Source: Leucaena leucocephala
Taxonomy: Eukaryota; Streptophyta; Magnoliopsida; Fabales; Fabaceae
Direction: 5' to 3'
Length of the DNA stretch: 64,000 bases
NCBI GenBank assembly: GCA_037074615.1
Contig: CM073549.1
Span: 2,175,001 to 2,239,000, forward strand
Numbering within the stretch: position 1 is the stretch's first letter; each line of letters begins with the position of its first letter. Positions 46,226 to 56,868 of this stretch are shown piece by piece. The notes beneath the pieces were generated by a model that saw only the letters and a program-made list of their open reading frames with translations, ran no database searches and was not told the DNA's origin. Both the position numbers and the translations under genes were made by a program.

Positions 46226-46446
46226 TTCCAAAGGACGTTAGTCCTAATCACAAGAACAGGCTATTTTCAAGTTAGGCATGATAGTCACGTCATAACAACA
46301 TATTTCCTAGTTACACTTAATGGCTTCAATCACATTTCCAAAGGACGTTAGTCCTAATCACAAGAACAGGCTATTTTCAAGTTAGGCATGATAGTCCCAT
46401 CATAACAACATATTTCCAAGTTACACTTAATGGCTTCAATCACATT
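46226..46446. repeat. 110-bp direct tandem duplication
   Basis: Two adjacent copies (46226-46335 and 46336 to about 46446), each starting ttccaaaggacgttagtcc and ending in cttcaatcacat, differing at about four positions. It lies just outside the reticulon-like fragment, within the CACTA remnant zone. Confidence 0.9.
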
Positions 46447-46451
46447 TACGT

Positions 46452-46582
46452 TTAGCTTGATGGAATAGGATTCCTCCACGATGCAATATCCCTCAAAGTA
46501 GCAATCAACCAATTGCTCTCAATTCTAAGAGCAGAAGCAAATTGTTGAACGGGTTCCTCTGGGATCCGTGGGTGGCGGAGTC
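46452..46582 (-). pseudogene. Reticulon-like (RTNLB) exon fragment
   Basis: On the minus strand, after a ttttcag acceptor, the frame reads RIPEEPVQQFASALRIESNW and LIATLRDIASWRN, then stops. This matches the start of the plant reticulon homology domain (ALRIEIN...LRDIASGRD as I know it). It is a single exon-sized piece next to CACTA transposase remnants. Family assignment rests on about 40 residues. Confidence 0.55.
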
Positions 46583-46799
46583 CTGAAAAGAATTAATTAT
46601 TAAACCAAGAAACTAACACAGGGAAAAGAATTAAATGCATAAAAGTAGACATGGTCTAGGGGGGATTTACTTGTTGATAAAAGTTGATGCATTGGACCGC
46701 ATGAACAAAATTGGCAGTGCTATTAGAAAGTGGCAGACCAAAGTGAGTAGATGGTATTCAAGCCTTAGGTTTCGTGTTTCATGCCACTCGTACTAAAGT

Positions 46800-47669
46800 C
46801 TAAACCTTAAGTTTCGTGGTTCATTACCGAACTCGAAAAATAAGTCATCAATCTTCTTCCATTGTAAAGAGTCAGCCGGATGATGAATCTTTCCATCATT
46901 AATCATTTCATTCGCATGTCATAACATTTTCTTTGCATAATCTTCATTAGAAAAAAGTCACTTAAACCTTTGTACAATTGGAAGATACTATAACACCTTC
47001 GCATGAGAGTTGTTTGATCTGTACTTTGGTGTCTTACATATTGGACACTTCTCCTCATCTTCAAACTCTTTCTTGTACAATATACAATTATCTGGGCATG
47101 CATTAATCTTTCTATATTGCATGCCTAAATGACCTATTATTTTATTCGCATCATAGTAGTATTTAGGTAACACATTTTCTTAAGAAAATATGTCCTGTAA
47201 CAACTCAAGCAATTCTAAAATAAACTATCACTCCACCCATACCGAGCTTTCACACTTACCAATCTCAACACCGCATTCAACAGGTTGTATTTTCTGCACC
47301 CTGGTATAGAGGCTTTTCTACATCATTGCACATATTATCATATGCATGTGACCGCATAAAAGCATATTCTCCAACATCACGAATCATGTTCTCTACTCGA
47401 TCATCAGTATCCATGTCATCATCAAAGGTCTGTTCTACCTGTTCACTATGTCATACCCATACCGTGTAACTCTTGCAAAACCCTTCACAAATTAGATGAG
47501 TGTAAATATCAGCAGGACTTTATTTCCTCTCATTCAAACAACTCACACAAGGACAATAAAACCTTCCATTGTCATCATCACCATTCCGTTTAGCAAAATC
47601 CAAAAGCTCTTTCATCTCCTCTGCATACTCAACACTCGTTCGTTTAGCATTTATCCAACTACGATCCAT
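46800..47669 (-). pseudogene. CACTA (En/Spm) TNP2-type transposase remnant
   Basis: The minus strand from 47669 begins MDRSWINAKRTSVEYAEEMK and continues to FYCPCVSCLNERK, the N-terminal transposase-associated domain, then a stop. Further on, LPKYYYDANKIIGHLGM, DNCILYKKEFEDEEKCPICK and HHPADSLQWKKIDDLF are hallmark TNP2 segments. Several in-frame stops, frame changes and a missing C-terminal half show that it is dead. Confidence 0.85.
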
Positions 47670-47924
47670 ATTTGTGGAAGACTAAAAAACTAGAAAAATA
47701 GAAAATAGGAAACCCTTACGTTGCAGCTAATGCATGGAGAGAATAAATTTTTAGCTCTCGAGAGGAGTTCAAAACAAAACTCACCGTCTGTGAAGCGTCG
47801 AGAAGACTTAACGCGCGAACCAGAAAAAAATGAGAGATGGAAGGCGCGAGAAATGTACTAAATAAAATAGTATTTGATAAAAAAAATAAAATAAAAATTA
47901 TTTGGTAAGAAAATATACACCGGA

Positions 47925-48034
47925 CAAAATGTTACACCGGTGTAGATATATATACAACAGGTATAGAGAATATATTTTACACCGGCCACTATATATAAAT
48001 CGGTGTAAAATATTTCTCTGTTTTTTTATAAGTG
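47925..48034 (-). repeat. CACTA terminal and subterminal repeats
   Basis: Copies of a palindromic ttacaccggtgtag-like motif recur at 47931, 47978 and 48001. On the minus strand the block begins CACTTATAAAAAAAC at 48034, a plausible decayed CACTA terminus upstream of the transposase. Confidence 0.6.
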
Positions 48035-48105
48035 AAAGAATACTATGTCATCAACTTTTACAAAAAAAAATATATATCAGAATATATAAAAGTTGCAATC
48101 TTTCA

Positions 48106-48433
48106 CTACTCATCAGACTCAGAGTTTTGGGAATCATCAGATTGGGTGAGATCAACAGGATTACAGAAGTTATCACGGGGTTGATGGCTGCGAACTTCTG
48201 AGCGAAAATCTCTGAAACTTGCTTTCAGTCTGTCAACTTTCCGATTCAGTTCTTCCACGGAGTCCTCCAGCCCATTGAAGCGTAGTATGAGTTCCTCAAG
48301 GCGCTTCATCAGAGTCACAACTAGGGGAGGAGGAGAAGGAACAGAAGGGTGAGGATCAGGATGTTTGTCTTCAAAGTCGTTTCAGTTTCTTTTATGGGGC
48401 GGAGAAGGAGGCGTGCGTGAGGAAGAGGCCATT
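48106..48433 (-). pseudogene. Small coiled-coil protein ORF, copy A (interrupted)
   Basis: From an ATG at about 48433 the frame reads MASSSRTPPSPPHKRN, then TGA, then NDFEDKHPDPHPSVPSPPPL and a coiled-coil segment (RLEELILRFNGLEDSVEELN), ending in an acidic DDSQNSESDE tail. It aligns end to end with copy B at 48951. The premature stop leaves at most a 70-aa product from an internal start. Function unknown. It is flanked on both sides by ACACCGGT-type CACTA repeats. Confidence 0.6.
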
Positions 48434-48689
48434 GGAGGAGTCAAATAGATGAAAAGAAAAAAAAACAGAGATAAAGTGATGAGACGAAATGTATAGATCG
48501 ATCATAGGAATAATATACATATATATATGGTTCATGATCAATAAGAATATAGAAGAACACAATTGGTCTTCTATCATAATAACTACAAACGTTGAGAACC
48601 GAATAAGTGAAATGAACAGTCTGAAGAATAAAGAAAGCGGGAAAGCATAGACAGAAAACTGAAGAGGCAGATAGGACGAAGCTAATCTG

Positions 48690-48800
48690 CACCGAGTGTT
48701 TATATTTTAAATTGGTTACTTTTAAAACCGGTGTAAAAATTTAATTTTTTTTAAACCGTCGTCTCCTCAGTGATCGATTTAAAAGTGGGATTTAGATGTA
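48690..48800. repeat. CACTA-like subterminal repeat block 2
   Basis: aaaaccggtgtaaaaattt and aaaccgtcgtctcctcagtgatcgatttaaaa, related to the block at 49480-49700; it lies just upstream of coiled-coil copy A. Confidence 0.55.
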
Positions 48801-48950
48801 TAGAATATTTTAAAAAATAAACGGATAATCAGCAACGTATGCAGAACAAGAAACTTGTTAAACTTCATTCATTCAAATTAAATTTTACTAATTAACTTTA
48901 CATCTTGAAATCTATATAAATACAATATCATCATCTCCCCATTCTTTTCA

Positions 48951-49343
48951 TTACATCAAAAAGGACGTGAGGAATAGAGAAAGGCAGGTGACCCTATTTT
49001 CACTCATCACCATCTTTCGAGTCAGTGTTTTGGGAGTCGGAATTGGGATCAACAACAAGATGAAAGAAAATAAGAAACTATCATCCTGTTGATGGCGACG
49101 AATTTCAGAACGGAAGGCTCTGAAACGTTCATTCATCCTCTCAACTTTCAGACTCAGTTCTTCCACCGAGCGCTCTAGGGCATTGAAGTGCGGGATGAGT
49201 TCCTCCAGGCACTCCACCAGTTTCTGAAGCAGGGGAGGAGGAGAAGGAACTGAAAGGTTATCATGACAGATATTTTTGTCTTCAAAATTATGTCTTTGTG
49301 TTTTGTGAGGCGGAGAAGGAGGGGTGAATGAGGAAGAAGCCAT
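48951..49343 (-). CDS. Small coiled-coil protein ORF, copy B
   Basis: 130-aa frame: MASSSFTPPSPPHKTQ, a Pro-rich linker, then a heptad-rich segment from about residue 35 to 85 (CLEELIPHFNALERSVEELS). After RHQQDDS the frame diverges from copy A; the acidic tail DPNSDSQNTDSKDGDE exists in another frame, so a frameshift or an unspliced small intron is likely. I do not recognise the family. Its position among CACTA subterminal repeats suggests an accessory transposon ORF, but this is inference. Confidence 0.45.
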   Translation of the reverse strand: MASSSFTPPSPPHKTQRHNFEDKNICHDNLSVPSPPPLLQKLVECLEELIPHFNALERSVEELSLKVERMNERFRAFRSEIRRHQQDDSFLFSFILLLIPIPTPKTLTRKMVMSENRVTCLSLFLTSFLM

Positions 49344-49479
49344 TAGAAAGTTAAGATAGAAGAATAGAAGAAATGAATGTAAAACAGATATTGGATAAGG
49401 TGATCATGATAAACTACTGCGCATGTCTGAGAAGACTTGACATAAAATGGCGGGAAAGGATACAGACGGAGTTGATCTA

Positions 49480-49700
49480 AATCGGACTAAATATTTTTAC
49501 ATCGGTCACTATAACATCCGCTGTAAAAAGTAAACATCTAAATTGGATTACATTTTCCCACATCGGTTACGAGTAAATATGGTGTAAATATTTTATATTA
49601 TTTACAAAAATACCACCGGTCATTTTTTTAAAACCGTCTCCGCATTGACCAGTTTAAAAATAAGGATTTAGAATGCTAATTTTTCACCGGTGGCAATTCA
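49480..49700. repeat. CACTA-like subterminal repeat block 3
   Basis: Repeated catcggtcac, catcggttac, accaccggtca and aaaaccgtctccgcattgaccagtttaaaa motifs, ending near ttcaccggtggc. It lies upstream of coiled-coil copy B in the same arrangement as block 2 has to copy A. Confidence 0.55.
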
Positions 49701-49727
49701 AATAGAACCCAAGCAACCTATTGTACA

Positions 49728-49975
49728 ATATGAGTTTAACTGATGAAAATGTGATACATGTAATTATTTAGAGTATATTTGATTCTCAGGGAATACTATT
49801 TTGTTGTAGTTTCAGTAGCGACGTTTGGGAAGATATAATAACTCCTGAGTGCCTAGGTTTACATTTGAGGGTAATAAATGGCTCGCCTTATTCGACATTA
49901 GTATTGCTTAAGAGTAAGAAAAAATGAGACTTTGCCTATATTTGGGTCGTAGGTGAGTTTAATTTTTTTTTAAAT
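49728..49975 (+). repeat. Dispersed ~250-bp repeat, family 3, copy 1
   Basis: Aligns with 62525-62775 through shared phrases (gagtttaact, ataattatttagag/ggag, tagtagcgac/tagtcgcgat, gagtgcctaggtttac/gggtgcttaagtttac, gggtcgtaggtgag/gatcgtgggtga). Possibly a SINE or a LINE tail; class not determined. Confidence 0.65.
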
Positions 49976-50829
49976 TTTTTGTATATATATTAAAAAAACC
50001 AAGCAGTTGTTGCAGTACCAGGCACAGAAGCTGATATCTTCTTATTCCTCCATGGCTTATAATTATAACATCTGCCGCTGATATATGAACAAGAAAATCA
50101 CAAGACGCCAACAAATAAAACAAAGATAAAGGAAACTGGCTGGAGATGGAAGCAAATCTAGGCCCTAAATTTAAAGTATTCCCCTTTAATGAATTCTCAC
50201 CATAAAATCACACACATCGATAACCTTAACCCCGGATCATGGAGACACCGACAAATACAACAGAGATACAGGCATAATTAAGTCAAATTATATGACTTCA
50301 GTAACGATTTTTTTTCTCAAATCAAATTTAATCACTGAAAAGAGAGGTAGAAAACCGAAAGGCGAGTTTGCTCCATCTGCGTATTTATTAAAAAGAGTAA
50401 AATAATAATTACAAAAATTATAATCTATCACTATTAGGTCCTTGGTATTTTTTTTATTATTTTAAAAAAAATTGTGGTTATTTTTTTTTAATAGACCTTT
50501 CAGTAATTTTTCTTATTTTTTTTAGATAATAAAAAAAATTGTCAGCAATTTTCTCTTATTTTTTATAATTTGAAAGAGAAAGGTCTAAAGGAAAAATGGC
50601 GAGGAGGACAATGAAGTGGGGACCACACAATTTAATGGTATGTCTGACCAGAGAAGAGATAAGTAAGCAAGGGCAGTTGTACACGCAGTATGGTACTACC
50701 CAACGACAGTAATTACATTACACGCAACCTTTATTCCCGTCATATCACACACCAATAACTTACGCCCACGTTATCCCACTGGAGTATATAATAATTTTAT
50801 AATTCTTATAATAATCTGTTAATATTCTT
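49976..50829. other. Gene-poor intergenic DNA
   Basis: No supported gene. 50400-50600 is AT-rich with several ttttttattatttt runs. Confidence 0.4.
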
Positions 50830-51379
50830 GGCCTGTTTGGATAGGATTTTGAAAAAGGGCTTATGAAAAAAAAGGGTTTATAGACAACTTATGAAAAATG
50901 ACTTTTGGAGAAGAGTTTATAGAAAAAAAGTGGTTTTGAATAAATAGGTGTTTGGATAGTTATTTTTAGAATGACTTTTTATGGTGGTAAATTACCAAAA
51001 AGGGTATGATTTGATTTAAAGTAAGAGAGAGGGGGGAGTTAGAGAAAAGAGAAGAGAGAGGAGAGAGGGAAGAGAGGAGAAAGGAGAAAGGGTGTAAGAA
51101 AAAGTAGGAGAGAGGAGAGAGGGTGTAAGAAAAAGTAGGAGAGAGGAGAGAGGGTGTAAGAAAAAGTAGGGATAAGATAGTAATTGGATAGTCCATAAGT
51201 ACTTTTACTGTTGAAAAAGCTATTTTAAATAGCTTATTCAAAACTATGGTTTTAAACCATGGTTTTATCCAAAAGCACTTATAGACAAATAAGTCTGTTT
51301 GTTTTAAAATTTCTCCAAACCGAGATTTGGACCAAAAGCCCTTTTAAAACCGCAGTTTGCGGCCTTACCAAACAGGCCC
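50830..51379. mobile_element. Harbinger/Tourist-like MITE, reverse orientation
   Basis: Inverted ends ggcctgtttgg and ccaaacaggcc are intact. The interior is the reverse complement of the 39380 element's plan, with a purine tract of gagaggagagagggtgtaagaaaaagtag repeated about three times (51070-51170). Target duplication unclear. Confidence 0.82.
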
Positions 51380-53000
51380 AATATATATATATATATATAT
51401 TAATTCACAGGGTTTTATAAAAAGGTAAAAGACAGAAAAAAGATGGTTTGAAATTAAAAAAATAAGAAAGTCTTTGAATTTTAAAAGTAATAGAATAAAT
51501 AAAAAATTTAACATGTTATTTATAAATTTATGTACAGAGTTATAAATATTATTATAAGAGTTATAAATATTATTATAAAAATTATAAATACTATTGACAA
51601 AATTATAAATATTATTATAAGAGTTACAAATATCATTGATCTCAAGTACAATTTCGTATTTTACATTAAATTTATAAATGACTGTTTCCAAATCTACTAA
51701 TAATATTTACAATTCCTATAATAATATTTATAATTCTGCACAAAAATTTATAAATAATAGATTAAGCTTCTAATATAATCTATTTTTTTTTAAATTTAAA
51801 AGTTTTTTTTTATTTTTTTAGTTATCTTTTATTATCCTTTTCCTTTTATAAAATGATTTTCTTCTCCACATTTTATTAATATGTATTATCTTATAATGAG
51901 AATGAGCACTGATATTGAGTAAGTATACGAGTGTTTGATGGAATACGTATATTTCATATGCTTTGAAAAGTGCTTAGTACTTGCTATAAATTTTTTAGTT
52001 ATCATCACTATAAAATATTTTATTGCATCTACTTAGTAAAAAAAGAGTAAAATATAATTAGTTTAATGTCCTTGATTTTTTTAAAGTGGTAAAATATTAA
52101 TTATCCGTTCATTTCTACACAAAGCATGAAGTTTAATCCGAGTTTAGAAAGGGACGTCTAGAGAACCGTGACGTGATAACCTTTTCGAGGACTCCAAAAC
52201 CATTTCAATTTGTATGTACTTGCATCACACACACACACACGCACATTTCACTTTCAAAATCTTTTTGTATGGTTTGGATCATTAAATAGATTTTTCATGC
52301 TGCGGATGGTTCGCTCTAACTAATTATAATTTTTATAGGGTTCTTTGATAAATATTACCTTACTATTTTTTAATATATAATTTAATTAAAAAGTTAATAT
52401 TTATCATAAATATAATATTTATTTTTTATATCTATTAATTTTTTTAAAATTATCTATATTAATGTTTTATTTATGATAATTAATATAAGGGAGGAATGAA
52501 GGAATAAAAGAATATGATTAGAGTATTTTAAAAAAAATATCTCATATATTAGCTTTCTCATATACTTAACTTAATTAATTATTTTAATCTAATTAAATTA
52601 GTTAAATAAATTTTATATTAATTTTGTTAGCCACGATAGCATGGAAATTGCATCATCTTATCATTGCAGTTAGGCATGTATCATTTTAAAGCTCGTGAAC
52701 AGTGATTAATCTCAAATTGTGTAAAATAAAACAGACCCCGCTATAGTTAATTTAGTTGATAAAAGACTACCACAGTAATTATAGTGAGCATGTTTCAAAG
52801 TTCCAAAATTGATAATCAGGATAAGGGAGACGAAAAATATAAAATATTGGAGCAATTCGTATCTAATTCCAAATCTGGTTGCATGCAAGTTGCAAACATC
52901 ACGGATTCGAATGAACCGCGAGCTGTCCAACTAAATCTTGAGGCAAGAAGTCTGATAATAAATACTATCTAGATAGTAGATCATGGATGTAAATCACTAA
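51380..53000. other. Gene-poor AT-rich intergenic DNA
   Basis: 51530-51760 contains many degenerate repeats of attataaatattattataa. 52340-52640 has a Stowaway-like AT repeat. No coding region supported. Confidence 0.4.
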
Positions 53001-53004
53001 AATA

Positions 53005-53425
53005 ATAGCTAAATTATCCAACACTAATATTTATCTAAAAATACTTTTAGATCAAATTATAATTTAAAATTAAGATTTTATATAAGCTATTGAAATTAGC
53101 TTCTAGAATAGTAAAAGAGCTTATAGACTATCTAATTACTATTTTACCTTTATTTTTTCTTACACTCTTACTCCTCTCTCCTCTCTATACTCTCTTATCC
53201 CTTCTCCATCATCTCTTATATCTCATATCTCTTATCCACCCTCACTCATCTCTTATCTCCCATCTCTCATATTTTTAATAAAATCATATATTTTTTAGTA
53301 ATTTTTCAATTACAAAAGTCCTTATGGTAATAACTATCCAAAAATTCATTTATTTATAACTATTTTTCTTCATAAACTCTTCTCTAAAAATCATTTTCTA
53401 AAAGCTGTTTGTACACACAACAGCA
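53005..53425. mobile_element. Degraded Harbinger/Tourist-like MITE
   Basis: Carries the family phrases tagaatagtaaaagagcttatagactatc (as at 37550), a ctcctctc tract and a ctaaaagctgtttgt right-end relic. Confidence 0.65.
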
Positions 53426-53502
53426 TTAAGGGATTCGTCTTATGTCAATATATTATTAAAGTTTATCATAATTTTTGTATAAAGTGTTTGTGAATAGAGA
53501 GT

Positions 53503-53829
53503 AGGGGTGTTTATAGGACAGGTCGGGATTAGAATATCTCTATCCAACGTCCCATCTTGAGGATGAGTGTGGACGCGTTTTGCATCTTGTGTCTCGTTTC
53601 GTTTTAATCTTATCCTGATCTCAAACCTAAATCAGGATGAGATCAGGAATTCTTATTTAAAAAAATAATAAATAAATAAGCTAATATTCAATCAGTCAAT
53701 AATCTACAACTATAAGCCAAAATAAGTAGTAGTCTATTCAGTCCCAATCCTTCTCATGACAATATAGATTCATCCCGAACTATAAGGACAAATATAAAAT
53801 AGATGGGTCAGGATAAGTCTGAACACCCT
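53503..53829. mobile_element. Second non-autonomous hAT element of the GGGAC family
   Basis: 327 bp with aggggtg and acaccct ends and a perfect 8-bp target duplication TAGAGAGT (53495-53502, 53830-53837). The interior is a decayed, AT-shifted version of the 31810 element (ggacaggtcggg... gtcaggataagtc). Confidence 0.82.
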
Positions 53830-54019
53830 TAGAGAGTAATTATATGTAAGTCATGTTAATACTGCTCACGGATATTGTCCCTTGGGTTGAACAGTAGTAA
53901 CGGGCAGTTTCATATTTATTTTTGCATAAATTAACATTTTTATTCAAGGTTTTTCTCTCTCTCGATATACTGGAAAGCAAAACAAACAAAAACAACAAAA
54001 CTAACTACGTCTCAGGGAT

Positions 54020-54300
54020 CAACCTGAGAATCCTCATGATCGGATCAGGGCTCAGAATCTGGAACCCCATAGCACCAACTAGAGTCCTTTTTTGCTAAAG
54101 TGTCTGCAGTGGAATTCAAATCTCTGTCAGTCAGGTTAGGTTACTTTCCTCGTAGTAAAAGAATAATTTTGATGGATTGGTCACCTCTAAAATTACGTCT
54201 TTAATTGTGTTTTCTAATTTCTTCGAAGTTCACGAAGCATTATTGGAAGTCTCCGCGGATCTAATTCCATCACTATGGCCTTCTTCGATCGAAAGATGCA
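54020..54300 (-). pseudogene. RNase H-like domain relic (probable non-LTR retrotransposon origin)
   Basis: On the minus strand, segments IVMELDPRRLPIMLRELRRN, IKDVILEVTNPSKLFFYYEE and DLNSTADTLAKKDSSW appear in order, separated by stops and frame changes. They match the C-terminal half of plant LINE-type RNase H domains (NxxADxLAK signature). Confidence 0.6.
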
Positions 54301-56226
54301 TATGGATGGATAACATTTAATGCAAAATAAACATGTGTGTGTGTGTGTTTTGGTGTAAGAAGAAGCGTGTGACTTTGATTTCCCTTCCTCTTTCCTTCCT
54401 TCTTTTTCTTTATTTAAAAAAAAAAAAAGAAAATCAATCTTTGAAGAGATTATTGATGATCCCTTTATTATCAAGCTCAGTTGTACTCCTCAGTTGGTTT
54501 ACTTCATATGAACTTCGACCTATCAAATTCACTTGCTTTATATCGTATTCCTCCGGTTTGGATTATATGAGCTATTTAAGAGAGAGATTAATCTTAATTC
54601 TAAACATAAAATTAATTTATATATATATAATATTTATTATATTTTTTTTAAATTAATATATTTAATCTATAAATTATATATTAACTAATGCTATATATGT
54701 ATATTATACAAAATTATATCATATTTATTATAATTAAATAATTTATTTAATTTTTTAATATATTTAAATTAGTTAACTAATTTTCAAGATAAAGACATGA
54801 CAAAGCAAGAGGGAGTGCTTGCATGCTAGTTACCTTATGTCTTCAATTTTTATCCTAAAATATTTTATTTTTAGAAAAAAAAATCTAAGATAGATTGTAG
54901 CCTCCACTTTAATTTTATTTTCAAATACGTCTCTTCAATTATTTCCTCCTAAATTTACCCTGATTTAGATCGGGCCTCTTTACTCATTTTGTTATCCCAT
55001 GATAGAAATAGGAAGGATAGATAATATAATGGGTGAAATAATATGGATCTTCATCACATGCACTGTTTCTTTAAAGAAGTGCATCGTATAATAAAAATGC
55101 ATTAGTTTATTTGCCTCTTATGAAAATGATTGAAGATAATAATAAATAAAATATTGTCTAATGAACAGTGGTATTTTTCGTCAAAAGAATCAATTGTAAC
55201 AAAATGTTGTAGGAAGATAGTCCTTTTGTTTTGTTAGAAAGTGATTTTATCCACCCTAAACTTAACCTAATAAGTATTAGAGTTATTGTGAGAATAAAAA
55301 AAAGAGTGTGGTATATATATGTAATATATCCCACATAAAATAAAATGGAAGTTATCCACTAGATATGTAGGAGCAAGATGTGAAAAAGTAGGTAAGTTTT
55401 ATTTTTGAATCATATTTTCCCCTCATTTTATGAGTACAACTACCGAAGAGATATAAACATTTTCTCAGTGATTGCTCTAAATATCTTTTTCTGTGTCGAA
55501 AGCTCTGTTCTTTTTTCTTATGTGTTATTTGTTGTGCAAACATACCAGAGTCCACCCGAGGTATTTTGAATTTGTGTGGATATCTCGGTGAATTAAAAAA
55601 GATTCACGGTATATCTGAAAACTTACATATATTTTAGACGTTGAAGCTAAAATTTTAATCTAAAATCCATTTGTTAATGTCCAGGGACCTCGTAAAATTT
55701 GATTCAGATCTCCTTAGTATTAATGATTTTCAGACGGCCAGTGAGAGAGTAGGTGGATCCATTATGGTAAGAATTTAATGCCTGTTCCCAATTTGCCACT
55801 TCTAATACAAAAAATATTCTCATTAGTTTTTATTTGCATTTACTTCGACGGTTATTCAAAGAAGGGTTAACTGGCCAAATGTAAAGTTTAAAAATTTTAC
55901 TTGCTAATAAAGAACTTGAATTTAAATATGTACAATTTATCTATAGTTAGTATAACTATTTTTTTAATTATGTATAACTTATTTTTAACTATACACAAAT
56001 AATTTTTATTTTGAAATTTTTCTTATAGTTAAATATATGTTGTAAATAGTTGAAGAATAATTGTACTAGTTGAGGATAAGTTGTATCTAGGTTTCTTTTC
56101 TTTTTAACTAAGTATAAGTATCCTCGTATTTGAGGCAATCATATTCAAAGTACTGTTGGGTACTAAATATAAATATTTCTCTCACCTAATATTCGAACCT
56201 TAGTTTATCATATTATGAGGAGCTAA
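54301..56226. other. Gene-poor intergenic DNA
   Basis: A short (GT)n run at 54331-54348. No supported gene. Confidence 0.4.
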
Positions 56227-56243
56227 TTGATTAGGCTAGACTT

Positions 56244-56433
56244 TTTTTTTAGTTGCATATCCGATTCACCGGAGCTTTGTCCCGATTACATCCAAATTCG
56301 ACCCGTGTCGCGTACCTGGCTATGGTGGGTGAGTCTCCCAATGGAGATTTTCTGCATATGCTAAGGCTCAAATTTAAGATTTTATTTAAGCAATATCGAG
56401 CTGTTTACTACTTGTACTAACCCCTATTGGTAG
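56244..56433 (-). mobile_element. tRNA-derived SINE, family 1, copy 3
   Basis: Minus-oriented, poly-A tail at left. Flanked by a perfect 17-bp target duplication TTGATTAGGCTAGACTT (56227-56243, 56434-56450). The B-box is more decayed than in copies 1 and 2. Confidence 0.9.
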
Positions 56434-56664
56434 TTGATTAGGCTAGACTTAATTTAATCCAAAATAAGTTTTATGTAACCCAAGAACGATGTGGCCCAAA
56501 AATGTCCAAGAGAAAACTGTTTGCCGTGTGAACTAAATTGGGCCTCATACATTCCAGGACATTCTACAACTGGGCTATTAAGTGATGGCCCAATAATTGG
56601 CTCTTAATTCTAAATTATTTTTTAAAATCACATTAGGAGTATCTAAACTCTTTAACTAGTGATA

Positions 56665-56848
56665 ATAAGAGTTGACATAAATGATAAAAAATATATTTAT
56701 ATTTTATAAGGATGTGAGTTTGATTTTTGTTACCGTCGTGAGGGCTCATTTGGTAGGCAATTTTATAAATCCTTTATAATTGCTCTCGAAACCCTGGGCT
56801 GTACTCTAACTTTGATGGGGATTAGTAAACTTTTTTTTTAATAAAAAA
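56665..56848 (+). mobile_element. SINE-like repeat, family 2, copy with target duplication
   Basis: Contains a B-box-like segment in ggatgtgagtttgattttt and ends in a T/A-rich tail. Flanked by imperfect duplicates aactctttaactagtgataa (about 56645-56664) and aactctttgattagtgacaa (about 56849-56868). Plus orientation. Confidence 0.65.
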
Positions 56849-56868
56849 TAACTCTTTGATTAGTGACA

